Shown here: piece after piece, positions 35,680 to 44,817 of the stretch | How the letters are laid out: every line of letters begins with the position of its first letter | Position numbering within the stretch: the first letter of the stretch is position 1 | Assembly (NCBI GenBank): GCA_947258585.1 | Contig: CAMYIZ010000074.1 | Location: 62,001 to 126,000 of the forward strand | Reading direction: 5' to 3' | Length of the DNA stretch: 64,000 bases | DNA from: an uncultured Haliea sp. | GTDB lineage: Bacteria; Pseudomonadota; Gammaproteobacteria; Pseudomonadales; Halieaceae | The notes under the pieces: model-generated | Database searches by the model: none | The model's input: the letters and a program-made list of their open reading frames with translations, nothing else | Told to the model about the DNA's origin: nothing | Made by a program: the position numbers and the translations under genes

Positions 35680-36657
35680 ATGATGAAACGGATTGTTTGC
35701 CAATGTCTGCTGCTGGTTTCGATTGTCTCTGCGGCTGTGACCAGCCTGGCTGAGGAACTCGAACTCAGACATCAAGGGATTGCCCACGATGCACTGTACG
35801 ACATCTGCTTCAGTGGCCAGAGCGGTTCTGCCGTAGGCAACCACGGAATGATGCTCTCGTCTCTTGATGCCGGCGGCACCTGGGAGGTGGACAGCAGTGA
35901 TGAGTTCAACGGAGCGCTTCTGGGCATTACCTGCTCCGGGAACAAACGGGTGGCTGTCGGTCAGCAGGGCGCAGTTCATGTCTACGACAATGGCAAATGG
36001 CTGAGCCCGGAGCCGGTCACCGAGGAAAGGCTTTTCGCCGTTGAACTCGGTGATGGGGGCGTGGGCGTGGCCGTTGGTGCATTCGGGACTGTGCTGCGCA
36101 CCATGGATGGCGGCAGCAGTTGGGAAAAGCTGAGCTTCGACTGGGAGGCGATTCTCAACGATTATCTCGAACCCCATATTTATGATGTAACGATTGGCGA
36201 CCAGGGTTTAATCACCATCGTCGGTGAGTTCGAGCTGGTCCTGCAGTCAGCCGATTCCGGTAATACATGGACCGTGAGTCACCAGGGTGACGCCTCCCTG
36301 TTTGGTGTGCAATTGCTGGATACTGGAACCGGCTTTGCCGTGGGGCAGGAGGGCCGCCTGCTCAGAACGGAAGACGGCGGCGCCAGTTGGGTAAGTATCG
36401 ATTCGGGCGTGTCGTCTATCCTGCTGGACGTGTGGGCGTCCTATCAGGGTGAGGTTATCGTCACGGGGATCAGGAACATGCTGAGAAGCAGTGACAATGG
36501 CCAAACGTGGTCGAGTTCTACCAGTGAACGTATCTTGACGGGTTGGTATCAGGGGATCGGCGTGGTGCAGCAAGAAGCCAAATATGCCAACAAAATGTTC
36601 ACGGAAGAAGTGGTTTTTGTTGTAGGGCAAGCCGGCGAGGTGCTTCGAGTTAATTGA
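35680..36657 (+). CDS. YCF48/BNR-repeat beta-propeller protein
   Basis: A 325-aa exported protein with a signal peptide (about 1-24). It is made of about seven repeats of the type VGxxGxxLRTxDGGxSW (for instance VGAFGTVLRTMDGGSSW and VGQEGRLLRTEDGGASW), a seven-bladed propeller like YCF48/HCF136 and BNR proteins. Such proteins act as assembly factors or periplasmic scaffolds; here it probably serves the RND/DUF1329 system. Start options are 35674, 35680 and 35683. It sits 58 nt after the DUF1329 gene. Confidence 0.87.
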   Translation: MMKRIVCQCLLLVSIVSAAVTSLAEELELRHQGIAHDALYDICFSGQSGSAVGNHGMMLSSLDAGGTWEVDSSDEFNGALLGITCSGNKRVAVGQQGAVHVYDNGKWLSPEPVTEERLFAVELGDGGVGVAVGAFGTVLRTMDGGSSWEKLSFDWEAILNDYLEPHIYDVTIGDQGLITIVGEFELVLQSADSGNTWTVSHQGDASLFGVQLLDTGTGFAVGQEGRLLRTEDGGASWVSIDSGVSSILLDVWASYQGEVIVTGIRNMLRSSDNGQTWSSSTSERILTGWYQGIGVVQQEAKYANKMFTEEVVFVVGQAGEVLRVN

Positions 36658-36721
36658 GATGCTTGGATACCAGCAGTCCTGGATGCATAAATTCATAAGA
36701 ATTGCACGAGAGGAAGGTACG

Positions 36722-38527
36722 ATGACAAGAAATACAGGAAAGATCGCGAGCATAGCTACGGGTACAGTTTGCCTGTTGGCGGCCAGTTCAATGACCTGGG
36801 CAGCGGATGTCAGTGTTTCCGGTTTTATACGCCAGGAAATGGCGTTTTCGTTGAACAACGATGAAAATATCTTTAATCAGGGCGCCAATGAGTTTAACGG
36901 GGTGCCGGTTACCAGCGCATTTTCGGGTCTCGAGATCACGAGAGACGTCGGCGAAGACGCTGACAACGACTGGAACCTGATGGCCACCCGCGCCGAGCTG
37001 GATTTCGAGATCAATATCTCCAGCAACTGGGATGCTTTCGTCAAGTTGCGCGGCTTCTATGATTACGGTGTGTATGACGATTACGATGGGACCAACTACT
37101 TTGAAGTACCGTTCCATGGTGATTGCGCCACCGCACTGGAGGTCTGTGGGGACGACTACATGATCGACATGCCGTCCGCCTATCTCGACTACAATAACGG
37201 TCCGCTGTGGCTGCGTATCGGCAATCAGCAGATAGCCTGGGGTGAAGCGCTGTTCTTCCGCGTCGCCGATGTGGCCAATGGGCTGGATTTGCGCAGGCAT
37301 AGTTTTGTCGACTGGGCATCCGAGGAATATGCGGACGAGCGCATCGCTTCACCCGGAATTCGCGGCAGTTATCGTTTCAGCGATGAGTGGGAACTTGAGC
37401 TGTTCGCCCAACAGTTCAATCCCACAGTCTACGGTAACGAGAACACACCCTATAACGTGATCTTCTCTGCCTTCGTAATACAGCAGGAAGAGGGATACAA
37501 CAAAGTCGATGACAAGTGGAACTCGGGGTTCCGCCTCCGCGGCCAGCTGGGTGATCTCGGCCTGCAGTTTTTCGGCGTGAGCCGTCACAACCCGGATGGC
37601 GTGTTCCGCTGGACCGAATCCAATATCAATCCCTTCGCCGGCATACCGGAACTGGAAGCGCTGGGTGGCCTGGTGGCTGAAACTCCCTTCGAGCTGGATT
37701 CGATCGGTGTCTGGACTGCCGAGGAATGGTACAACTATGCTGCGGCCGCGCGATTGGACGGTGTTACCGCCCTCGACTCAACGATCAATGAGTTCGACGC
37801 GGTGCAGGCACTGGGTGCGTTCGCGGTCACCGGAGACCCGTCCGGTACCTGCGGTGCGCTCGGACTCAACGAGCGGGACTGTGCTGCGTTTGAGCTGGAT
37901 TTCTTCTTTGACAGCACTGGTTCCGGCTTTGGGCCGTTACGTGGACACCTGGCTAGGGAGTACCCCTACGAGAATGTCTTTGGTTGGGGCGCGAATTACG
38001 TGTTCACCGGTGAGCCGGATACGCTGCTGGATCAGCTCGTTGCGCGGTTCGAAATGTCCTACACCCCCGACAAAAAGTTTACCAGCCCCTCCCTCAGCCG
38101 GGACTTCATAGAAGAAGACGAGTACGTAGCCTCACTGATACTGGAAAAATATCACCGGTTCAGTCGGGAGATGCCGGCCACCTACATGGTGCTAGAGTAT
38201 ATGTTCAAGTCCGAATCGGATATGTTCGGGCGACACCTGAGCGGTATGGATAACGATGGCATTCCCCGGGGTGAGGACGACTTCCATGCGGTCGCCTTCG
38301 CTATGCAGCAGCCGTCTCCCAGCCTGCTCTGGCGCTTCGACTTTGCGTTGCTGTATGACCTTAATGGCGGACTCTTTGTGCAGCCAGGGGTCAGATACAA
38401 GCCCAGCAGCGCCTGGACGATTGAAGCTTACGCCAACATTTTCGATAGTGATGGTGACAACGACGATATTATCCAGACCATCGAGTGGGCCGACGAATTC
38501 GGACTTCGCGTTGGCTATCAGTTCTAG
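36722..38527 (+). CDS. DUF1302-family outer-membrane protein
   Basis: A 601-aa protein with a signal peptide (about 6-28, ending TWA) and a pattern of alternating aromatic and polar residues with a terminal phenylalanine (GYQF). It therefore looks like an outer-membrane beta-barrel, matching DUF1302. DUF1302 and DUF1329 genes are commonly adjacent in hydrophobic-compound degraders. It is likely the outer-membrane partner through which the substrate passes. The start at 36722 follows GAGAGGAAGG. Confidence 0.88.
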   Translation: MTRNTGKIASIATGTVCLLAASSMTWAADVSVSGFIRQEMAFSLNNDENIFNQGANEFNGVPVTSAFSGLEITRDVGEDADNDWNLMATRAELDFEINISSNWDAFVKLRGFYDYGVYDDYDGTNYFEVPFHGDCATALEVCGDDYMIDMPSAYLDYNNGPLWLRIGNQQIAWGEALFFRVADVANGLDLRRHSFVDWASEEYADERIASPGIRGSYRFSDEWELELFAQQFNPTVYGNENTPYNVIFSAFVIQQEEGYNKVDDKWNSGFRLRGQLGDLGLQFFGVSRHNPDGVFRWTESNINPFAGIPELEALGGLVAETPFELDSIGVWTAEEWYNYAAAARLDGVTALDSTINEFDAVQALGAFAVTGDPSGTCGALGLNERDCAAFELDFFFDSTGSGFGPLRGHLAREYPYENVFGWGANYVFTGEPDTLLDQLVARFEMSYTPDKKFTSPSLSRDFIEEDEYVASLILEKYHRFSREMPATYMVLEYMFKSESDMFGRHLSGMDNDGIPRGEDDFHAVAFAMQQPSPSLLWRFDFALLYDLNGGLFVQPGVRYKPSSAWTIEAYANIFDSDGDNDDIIQTIEWADEFGLRVGYQF

Positions 38528-38561
38528 TGTGACGAAATAGGATTTCCATCGAGAGATAAGC

Positions 38562-39227
38562 ATGTCGATAGTGGAGCAACAACTGGCCTTCCTGTCTCTC
38601 GGCGGGCCCGTCGTATTGATCCTTTTGGCCATGTCCGTTTTCGGACTGGCCATTTTTTTTTTCAAACTGATCGAATTCAGTCAGTATTCCAACGGTCGCC
38701 TGCGGCAACTCGAAACGCGAGTCATCGCCCGCCAGGGCAGTCGGGCTGTGGCGCTCGATGATTCGCTCGAAAGGTCGGCCAGCCCCTTATCGGCTCTGGT
38801 GCTGCAGGCGATCCAGTGGCTGGACGAGGGCCACTTTGCGGCTGAACTCGTCAGGGAAGAGCTGGAGGTACGTGGAAAAGAGCTTCTGGTAAAGATCAAC
38901 GGATTACTCGGTTTCCTGGAGCAGATCGTCTTGTTGGCTCCGTTGCTGGGTTTGCTGGGAACTGTCCTTGGCATCATTGACGTTTTTCAGGATCTGGCCG
39001 TGTCTGACGCTGCGGAACAATCGACCAGTCTCGCTGCTGGCATCTGGGAGGCGCTGTTGACAACCGCCATGGGCATGGCGGTAGCAATCCCGTTCTCGAT
39101 AATGCACTGGTTCCTGAGTAATCGTGCGGGGAATATCGCCCTTCGGATAGAAGCGCTGTTTACTCAATTATTTACTGCCGAACTGTACAAGGCGGGCGTG
39201 AGCAGCGAAAGACCTGGAGCGGAATGA
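38562..39227 (+). CDS. exbB: ExbB/TolQ-type proton-channel protein
   Basis: A 221-aa inner-membrane protein of the MotA/TolQ/ExbB family. Three membrane helices are visible: about 15-38, and a pair at 112-138 and 160-185. The last two contain the conserved LLGLLGTVLGIIDVF and EALLTTAMGMAVAIP motifs that line the proton path. It overlaps the first ExbD-like gene by 4 nt. With the ExbD proteins it should use the proton motive force to drive movement in a partner protein. Confidence 0.93.
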   Translation: MSIVEQQLAFLSLGGPVVLILLAMSVFGLAIFFFKLIEFSQYSNGRLRQLETRVIARQGSRAVALDDSLERSASPLSALVLQAIQWLDEGHFAAELVREELEVRGKELLVKINGLLGFLEQIVLLAPLLGLLGTVLGIIDVFQDLAVSDAAEQSTSLAAGIWEALLTTAMGMAVAIPFSIMHWFLSNRAGNIALRIEALFTQLFTAELYKAGVSSERPGAE

Positions 39228-39628
39228 ATCTTACACATGCCAATGGAAAGGTAAAACGAACGATCAGTCTGGCGCCTCTGGTCGACATTGTGTTTATCCT
39301 CCTGATCTTTTTTGTTCTGGAGAGCACATTGAACGTGTTTAACGAGGTCAAGGTCGACTTTCCGGCAACGCGCGAAGCCAGCAATCGATCAGAATCGGTA
39401 TCCGGCTTGTCAGTGCAGGTGTTCGGACTGCAGCGGGTATGGGTGTCCGGTCGGACAATGACGATGGAGCAGTTCCGGTCGTATCTTGACGAAAATGACC
39501 TCAGCCGCAGTATTCCAGTGCGACTGGAGCTTTCCGGTGAAGCGCCTGTACAGGCGGCGGTATTCGTACTTGATATATTGCAGGAGTATGGCCTGAACAA
39601 TATATCGTTGGGTCCGGTCAGGGAATGA
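39224..39628 (+). CDS. exbD: ExbD/TolR-type protein 1
   Basis: A 134-aa protein of the ExbD/TolR family: one N-terminal membrane helix (about 14-32) preceded by the SLAPLVDIVFILLIFF motif with the functional Asp (ALVDIVF pattern, residue about 15-18), then a periplasmic domain. It overlaps ExbB and the second ExbD by 4 nt each. Two different ExbD partners next to one ExbB is an arrangement also seen in some gliding and envelope-energising systems. Confidence 0.92.
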   Translation: MNLTHANGKVKRTISLAPLVDIVFILLIFFVLESTLNVFNEVKVDFPATREASNRSESVSGLSVQVFGLQRVWVSGRTMTMEQFRSYLDENDLSRSIPVRLELSGEAPVQAAVFVLDILQEYGLNNISLGPVRE

Positions 39629-40068
39629 AGATTGTATCCGGCAATCTCACCCCGAGAGGAACAGGGGCTGGGCTGGACCATAGCGTGATACCCATGATCA
39701 ACGTGGTATTTCTTATTTTGATGTTCTTTCTCGTGGTAGGTCATCTTCAGGGTATCGACGCCAGCGGGATCGAGGTTCCGCTATCGAATGTTGACGAGCC
39801 TGTTCGGGGCAATGAAGAGTCGATAATCCTCGCGGCGGATGGAGTGATCACGTGGCGAGGTCAGCAGATGAAAGTGGATGCCCTGAAATCTATTGCGGAT
39901 AGCAGCGGGATTTCTTTGCCACCGAAGGTGGTTGTGCTTACTGATGCTGCCACCCGCTCCGCGGCTGTCCTCGAATTGATAGTGACGCTTAAACAGACGG
40001 GTGTTGAGAGCGTTGCCCTGGTTACGGTTCAGAAGAGTGAGCGTCCTGCTGCCAGCTTTCAGGAGTAG
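39625..40068 (+). CDS. exbD: ExbD/TolR-type protein 2
   Basis: A 147-aa second ExbD/TolR-like protein with the same topology; its VIPMINVVFLILMFFLV segment has Asn where ExbD1 has the conserved Asp. The functional protonatable residue may be missing, so this copy could be structural. The VWA gene overlaps its 3' end. The sequence is otherwise intact. Confidence 0.88.
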   Translation: MKIVSGNLTPRGTGAGLDHSVIPMINVVFLILMFFLVVGHLQGIDASGIEVPLSNVDEPVRGNEESIILAADGVITWRGQQMKVDALKSIADSSGISLPPKVVVLTDAATRSAAVLELIVTLKQTGVESVALVTVQKSERPAASFQE

Positions 40069-41155
40069 CAAGCTACGCCTGTGGACAGTTTCGCTGCTGG
40101 CGTCGTTGCTACTGCATAATTACCTGTATCGGAGCGCAAATGAAGCGATATCCGTTCTTCCACGCGAGCAGCCGGGCAGCGCCAATGAACAGGTGATATT
40201 GTTGAAAAATGTTCAGGAGGAGAATGAAGAACCTGAACTTCAGTTTGACCCTGCCCCGGAACTGGCTCCTCCAGAAGTGTCCACTCAATCTTCGGCCCTT
40301 GTCGCCCCGGACTCCTTTGTCGACCTGGGACTGGACGCCGCTGCCGGGGGGACACCGGGAGGTCTGGGGATAGATGCGCTGGCGATTCCGCTGGCAGCAT
40401 CCTCCGGCAATGGCCTTGCCGGCTTTGGATCGGCTACGGGTATAGGGGAGTCCCGGTCTCCCGACAGCTTTGCCGCGTATATTGAAGGGCTGTCATCAAC
40501 GGGCCTTGACGTGGTGTTTGTGGTAGACGCCACAGGTTCCATGGACTGGGTAATCGCGGAAGTCACGGCAAGAATCGCGGATATTGTCGATATTGTTCGC
40601 GGTTTGGTCCCTGTATCCCGATTCGGCATCGTTGCCTACAGGGATTTCAATGATCCCGAATTTGTCGCGAGGATACTGCCCCTCACCTTCAGCCAACTCA
40701 AACTGGCAGAATTTCTGGCGTCCATCGAAGCGAAAGGAGGGGATTCTTACCAGGAGGCGGTGTCGGCGGGGTTGAACCTGGCAGAACGGGAGTCTAATTG
40801 GCGGCCCGGTTCCAGGCGAACCGTCATATTGATTGGGGATGCGCCGCCGCATCAGGAGAATATGCCGAGCATTCTCGCGATCGCAAGACGAGTCGCGGAA
40901 AAGTCGGGCCAGCTGTCAACACTCGATGTCAGCCAGGATTCAAACCCGGCCCTGATCGAGGCGTCGGTGGGCAGGGCTGTGAACAAGGCGCTGTACCGGA
41001 ACAGTCCGATGCTCGACTATCAGGCCATAGCAGACGCTGGTAATGGCCTTGCCGCCACCATGGATGGCGATATCCGGGTTACCCGACAACTGCTCAACCT
41101 GATAATGGGCGGCCAATTCTCGACGGAAATGTCGCTGTTGATGGATGGTCTCTGA
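40037..41155 (+). CDS. Membrane-anchored VWA-domain protein (TonB-like anchor)
   Basis: A protein of about 372 aa, with an N-terminal membrane anchor (about 15-27). A Glu/Pro-rich linker resembling the TonB spacer (about 50-80) and a Gly/Ala-rich stretch follow. A von Willebrand factor A domain then starts near 155. The metal-ion-dependent adhesion motif is present as VVDATGSMDW (DxTGS form of DxSxS). Starts at GTG 40001 and GTG 40037 are possible, both overlapping the second ExbD gene. It occupies the slot where tonB or tolA would be expected, so it may be the energised effector of the ExbB/ExbD complex. Confidence 0.8.
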   Translation: MSVLLPAFRSSKLRLWTVSLLASLLLHNYLYRSANEAISVLPREQPGSANEQVILLKNVQEENEEPELQFDPAPELAPPEVSTQSSALVAPDSFVDLGLDAAAGGTPGGLGIDALAIPLAASSGNGLAGFGSATGIGESRSPDSFAAYIEGLSSTGLDVVFVVDATGSMDWVIAEVTARIADIVDIVRGLVPVSRFGIVAYRDFNDPEFVARILPLTFSQLKLAEFLASIEAKGGDSYQEAVSAGLNLAERESNWRPGSRRTVILIGDAPPHQENMPSILAIARRVAEKSGQLSTLDVSQDSNPALIEASVGRAVNKALYRNSPMLDYQAIADAGNGLAATMDGDIRVTRQLLNLIMGGQFSTEMSLLMDGL

Positions 41156-43451
41156 CTTGCGGCAAATCGTAATACTGATTCTATCGTTGGCAGGCCTGTG
41201 TAGCTCACAGCAGCTTGGTGCGATAGAAGTTGACGGTCTGGATTTGCCTGATACGCAACCCGCATCCGCAGCAGAGGCGATCGAAGCCACGACCGCCATT
41301 GTGGCCAGGGCCCGTGACGCTTCACATGCCCTCACCTCCGCTAACTGCGCCACGCTGGCCGATGCCTACGCTCTGGTGGTGGCAAGCACGGATAAGCTCT
41401 CCCCGACAATCTCACAACTGCATACATTACGCGAGCGCGGTGCGGATTTGGCCGTACTTTGTCGCCAGGTCATTCAGGCGATCGAGCGTCGGTATCGTGA
41501 CGATGAGTCCGCGCTTGAAACATTTTATCGATCACGTGCCTGGTATCTGATGAACGGCGCGATTGCAACACTTCGCTACTGGCAGGCCTGGATTGATCTC
41601 AGTCTGGCCACAATGGCGCCGAATCAAGAGGAGCGCCTGCGGATGCTGTCCGCCGCCCAGCGAGCGTTTCAATTCACGTCATTGCATGTACATTACCCGG
41701 GCATTGTCTACGGTAGTTGGTTGGGGCTGGCAAAAGTCGAGATTGAGCGCGATGAGTATCAAAAGGCAGAGCAGCGAATACGCTTGCTGGAGCAGGCCCT
41801 GTCCGGCAGCACTTTGACTGATCTGAAGATGGCGGTGGATAGAGAACTCCGTGTCCTGAAGCTGCAGCAGGGTGCAGAGACAGTTATCTCGCCTGCAACC
41901 GGGCAACTGTCGGAGGAGGCGGCGAACGCGCTTTGGGACGAGGCATTAATCCTGCTCGAAAAGCAACGTGAAGAGGGGACCGGCGCCATTCTCGCGGCAC
42001 AGCGTTTACGTGCAGTATTACAGTCCGGGTTTATCGACGATCAGCGCCTGACGGAACTGATGGCCTATCGAGAACAAGTCGTCGGCACGGATGTCGGCCT
42101 ACTCAGTCATCTGGTGGAACTGGAGTATGCGTTCGATTATCAAAAATACAACACGGTCGTATTGAAGTACCGTGACTTTATCGCCTCATCCGGAGCCACG
42201 TACTCGCTCAATCTCTCCAGATACCAGTATCATTATGCGGTTTCCCTCTACCACATTGATCTGTATGAAGATGCTCTGGCGGTCGTGTTGGAGTTACGTG
42301 AGTCGGCAGTCAGGGCGGCGAAATTGGAGCCCGCATTGTCGACTCTCCAATTCGCCGTAGCCGGAAAACTCTTCCAGTATCGCGCCGACGCCGAAAGCAA
42401 GCGTGCCTATGTTGAGAGCGCCAGAAATGTGGTGGGGCGTACACAGGGGAGTGAGGAGAATGATATGACCGTGGCGCGCGCATGGGCTGTGCTGGCGAGA
42501 TTTGAGGAGGACAGGGAGATCGCCCTTCAGTATTTTTCGACCGCTGAAAAATATGCCGGCAGCAGCCAGGATCTGGTGACCTTGGCCCGTTACCTGAAAC
42601 TGGGAGAGCAGTTCGAGAACGCCTACCGGGAAAACGACACAGAGGAATTACGTACCCTGGCGGAGCGGGGTGCGCGTGTTTATCGTGAGCTAAAGAAAAG
42701 TCAGCGCAACGAGCCTGCGGTGGCAGCGTTGGCGGTTCAGTTTGACGCGCTGGGTAAAGAAGATCCTGTGGTGATTTCACGGCGAATTGACAAAATCTCC
42801 CAACTCTACCCGAATGACGAGTCACTTCAGCGGCGGCTGTTTCGCGCGAGACTGTTACTGGCGGGTAGAATACCAGCAGGTTTGCCGGGATATGTGGGAA
42901 ATCTGGCTTCGAATGATACAAATTACTGGATGCAGGATGAACTCTATCGCCTGGTCGTTGCCAGGGACAGGTCGGGAGACCTTTCCGGGCTGGGCCAGCT
43001 CGCAGAATGGCTGATCCCGCAGTTCTCTGGCCGCCCTGAAGTGTTTCGGTATCTCCACCTGGTCATGATCCGAAGCTTCATGCATGCCGGCGAGAGTGAG
43101 TTGGCTTTCCAGCTGGCCACCGATATGGTCAATGAGTTCCCGCAGTCTGGCGATGCCTGGAAGATCTACGCTGAAGCAGCACAGCAGAGTGGAAACCTGT
43201 TTGAAGCAGACCGGGCCTGGGCACGTATAGCGCATGCATCGGTGGAGGGATCTCCCCTTTGGCTGGATTCAGCCATAAACCGTTTGGAACTGCAGAGCTA
43301 TGAAAGCAGGGATATTGCCTGCAGGTTGCTGACCAACTCAGCACCTTACATCTCCAGCATGGATGCTGCCCAATTTGTAACGCTGGAGAAGTGGAACCGG
43401 CAATTACAGTGTCAGATCAACGAATACGAAGGTACCTACAATGCATATTAA
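41145..43451 (+). CDS. Exported helical-repeat protein of unknown function
   Basis: A 768-aa protein with a signal peptide (hydrophobic about 7-26), then an almost wholly helical sequence with TPR-like pairs (for instance AWAVLARFEEDREIALQYFSTAEKYAG). No catalytic motif is visible. It is translationally coupled to the VWA gene (11-nt overlap) and runs up to the second DUF1329 gene, which starts at 43441 within its last codons. It is probably a periplasmic scaffold for the VWA/ExbBD machine. I cannot name a characterised family. Confidence 0.75.
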   Translation: MVSDLRQIVILILSLAGLCSSQQLGAIEVDGLDLPDTQPASAAEAIEATTAIVARARDASHALTSANCATLADAYALVVASTDKLSPTISQLHTLRERGADLAVLCRQVIQAIERRYRDDESALETFYRSRAWYLMNGAIATLRYWQAWIDLSLATMAPNQEERLRMLSAAQRAFQFTSLHVHYPGIVYGSWLGLAKVEIERDEYQKAEQRIRLLEQALSGSTLTDLKMAVDRELRVLKLQQGAETVISPATGQLSEEAANALWDEALILLEKQREEGTGAILAAQRLRAVLQSGFIDDQRLTELMAYREQVVGTDVGLLSHLVELEYAFDYQKYNTVVLKYRDFIASSGATYSLNLSRYQYHYAVSLYHIDLYEDALAVVLELRESAVRAAKLEPALSTLQFAVAGKLFQYRADAESKRAYVESARNVVGRTQGSEENDMTVARAWAVLARFEEDREIALQYFSTAEKYAGSSQDLVTLARYLKLGEQFENAYRENDTEELRTLAERGARVYRELKKSQRNEPAVAALAVQFDALGKEDPVVISRRIDKISQLYPNDESLQRRLFRARLLLAGRIPAGLPGYVGNLASNDTNYWMQDELYRLVVARDRSGDLSGLGQLAEWLIPQFSGRPEVFRYLHLVMIRSFMHAGESELAFQLATDMVNEFPQSGDAWKIYAEAAQQSGNLFEADRAWARIAHASVEGSPLWLDSAINRLELQSYESRDIACRLLTNSAPYISSMDAAQFVTLEKWNRQLQCQINEYEGTYNAY

Positions 43452-44817
43452 CAAGTATGACAGGGCGTATACGCGACGTCACTTTCTGAAACAGGCATCA
43501 CTTGGCGTACTTACTACGGGTGTCATCTCCCCGCTGTGGAAAGCTGTCGCTGACACCGGTGATATATCGGTAGCCTACCCCGAAGAGCTTCTGTCCATCG
43601 AAAACTACAGTAGAGGACAGCTGAGTACCGGCAATGTCATTGACGCAGGGAACGTCCACCTCGTCAAAGATCTGCTCGATCCCATTCAATATACTCAGAT
43701 CGCCCAGATGGGGCGAGTGCTTCGAATCATCGATACCACCACGGATATCATGAAGCTCAATCCATGGGAGTACGTAGAGGCCACCCTCGCGAATGCGGGC
43801 AAGGCGATGTTTTCCAGCGATGGAAACGTTGTCACCAACGAGGGCAAACCCTGGATAGGCGGCAACCCGTTTCCCGATCCGAAGAACGCCACGGAAATTT
43901 TTGCCGGCGCCACGTTGAGCTGGGGGCGCCACGACATCTCCGTCAGCGCGGTAAAGGAATGCGATATCAATGACCAGGGCGAGATTGCCTATCGCTATGA
44001 CTCGATGTGGGTGGAGCTGTCACCGGTAGGAAGGATAGTGGTGGAGCCCAGGCCCTACTGGGAGGGTCATGAAGACAAGTTGCGATACCAGTCAGTGTTC
44101 TTCCTGTCGCCGAATGACGTGCGGGGAACCTCGTATCTGAATATCTGGCATTATGACCAGAACCAGTTCCCCGATCTTTATGGCTATTTACCGGCTTTCA
44201 AGCGTGTACGACGCTTTCCGACGAATCAGCGCTTCGAGCCCATGATTCCCGGTTCCACGCTGTATCTGTCTGACGCCTGGGCCGCCGGAGACCCCTTTCT
44301 AACCTGGGGTAACTTCAGAATAGTGGGGCGCGGTCCCATGCTGGCGGCAGTCTCCAGAAGCTGGAACGCGGACAACGAGAACTGGGAAGGCGGCACACAC
44401 GGAGGCCCTCACGGAGATACATTCTGGGACACCGATGTCGAACTGGTTCCGGAAGCCATTGTCGTGGAGGCCGAGCCCGTAAAATACCCGAGGGCGCCGG
44501 TGGGCAAGAAGCGGGTCTGGTTCGATGCGAGGACGCTGCTGCCATTGAGCATGGTGTCCTACGACCGTCGCGGGGAGATTTACCGCTCCTTTGACGGCGC
44601 CTATTCCATCTATGAAAAGGGTGACACGCTAGTGCTCGATGGAGAGCACCCTCTCTGGTCCTGGACCCGTGTCCACGCGCATGATGTGCAAACCAATCGG
44701 GTCACCCGGCTCGAGCAGGTGAAGGAAATATCCAGCAAGTATCGAACACAGGTAAATGAGAAGGGTGTGTACGATAAATACCTGACCAGGGCTGCCTTGC
44801 TCCGTATGGGTACGTGA
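43441..44817 (+). CDS. DUF1329 periplasmic protein 2, with Tat signal
   Basis: A 458-aa DUF1329 protein, clearly paralogous along its whole length to the one at 34236. Shared segments include YPEELL, the LKDLLDPIQYTQ-like stretch, RFPTNQRFEP and YPRAPVGKKR. The N-terminus reads TRRHFLKQASLGVLTTGV, a canonical twin-arginine motif (RRxFLK). It closes the operon, after the helical-repeat gene. Two shuttles in one operon suggest two steps or two related substrates. Confidence 0.9.
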   Translation: MHINKYDRAYTRRHFLKQASLGVLTTGVISPLWKAVADTGDISVAYPEELLSIENYSRGQLSTGNVIDAGNVHLVKDLLDPIQYTQIAQMGRVLRIIDTTTDIMKLNPWEYVEATLANAGKAMFSSDGNVVTNEGKPWIGGNPFPDPKNATEIFAGATLSWGRHDISVSAVKECDINDQGEIAYRYDSMWVELSPVGRIVVEPRPYWEGHEDKLRYQSVFFLSPNDVRGTSYLNIWHYDQNQFPDLYGYLPAFKRVRRFPTNQRFEPMIPGSTLYLSDAWAAGDPFLTWGNFRIVGRGPMLAAVSRSWNADNENWEGGTHGGPHGDTFWDTDVELVPEAIVVEAEPVKYPRAPVGKKRVWFDARTLLPLSMVSYDRRGEIYRSFDGAYSIYEKGDTLVLDGEHPLWSWTRVHAHDVQTNRVTRLEQVKEISSKYRTQVNEKGVYDKYLTRAALLRMGT

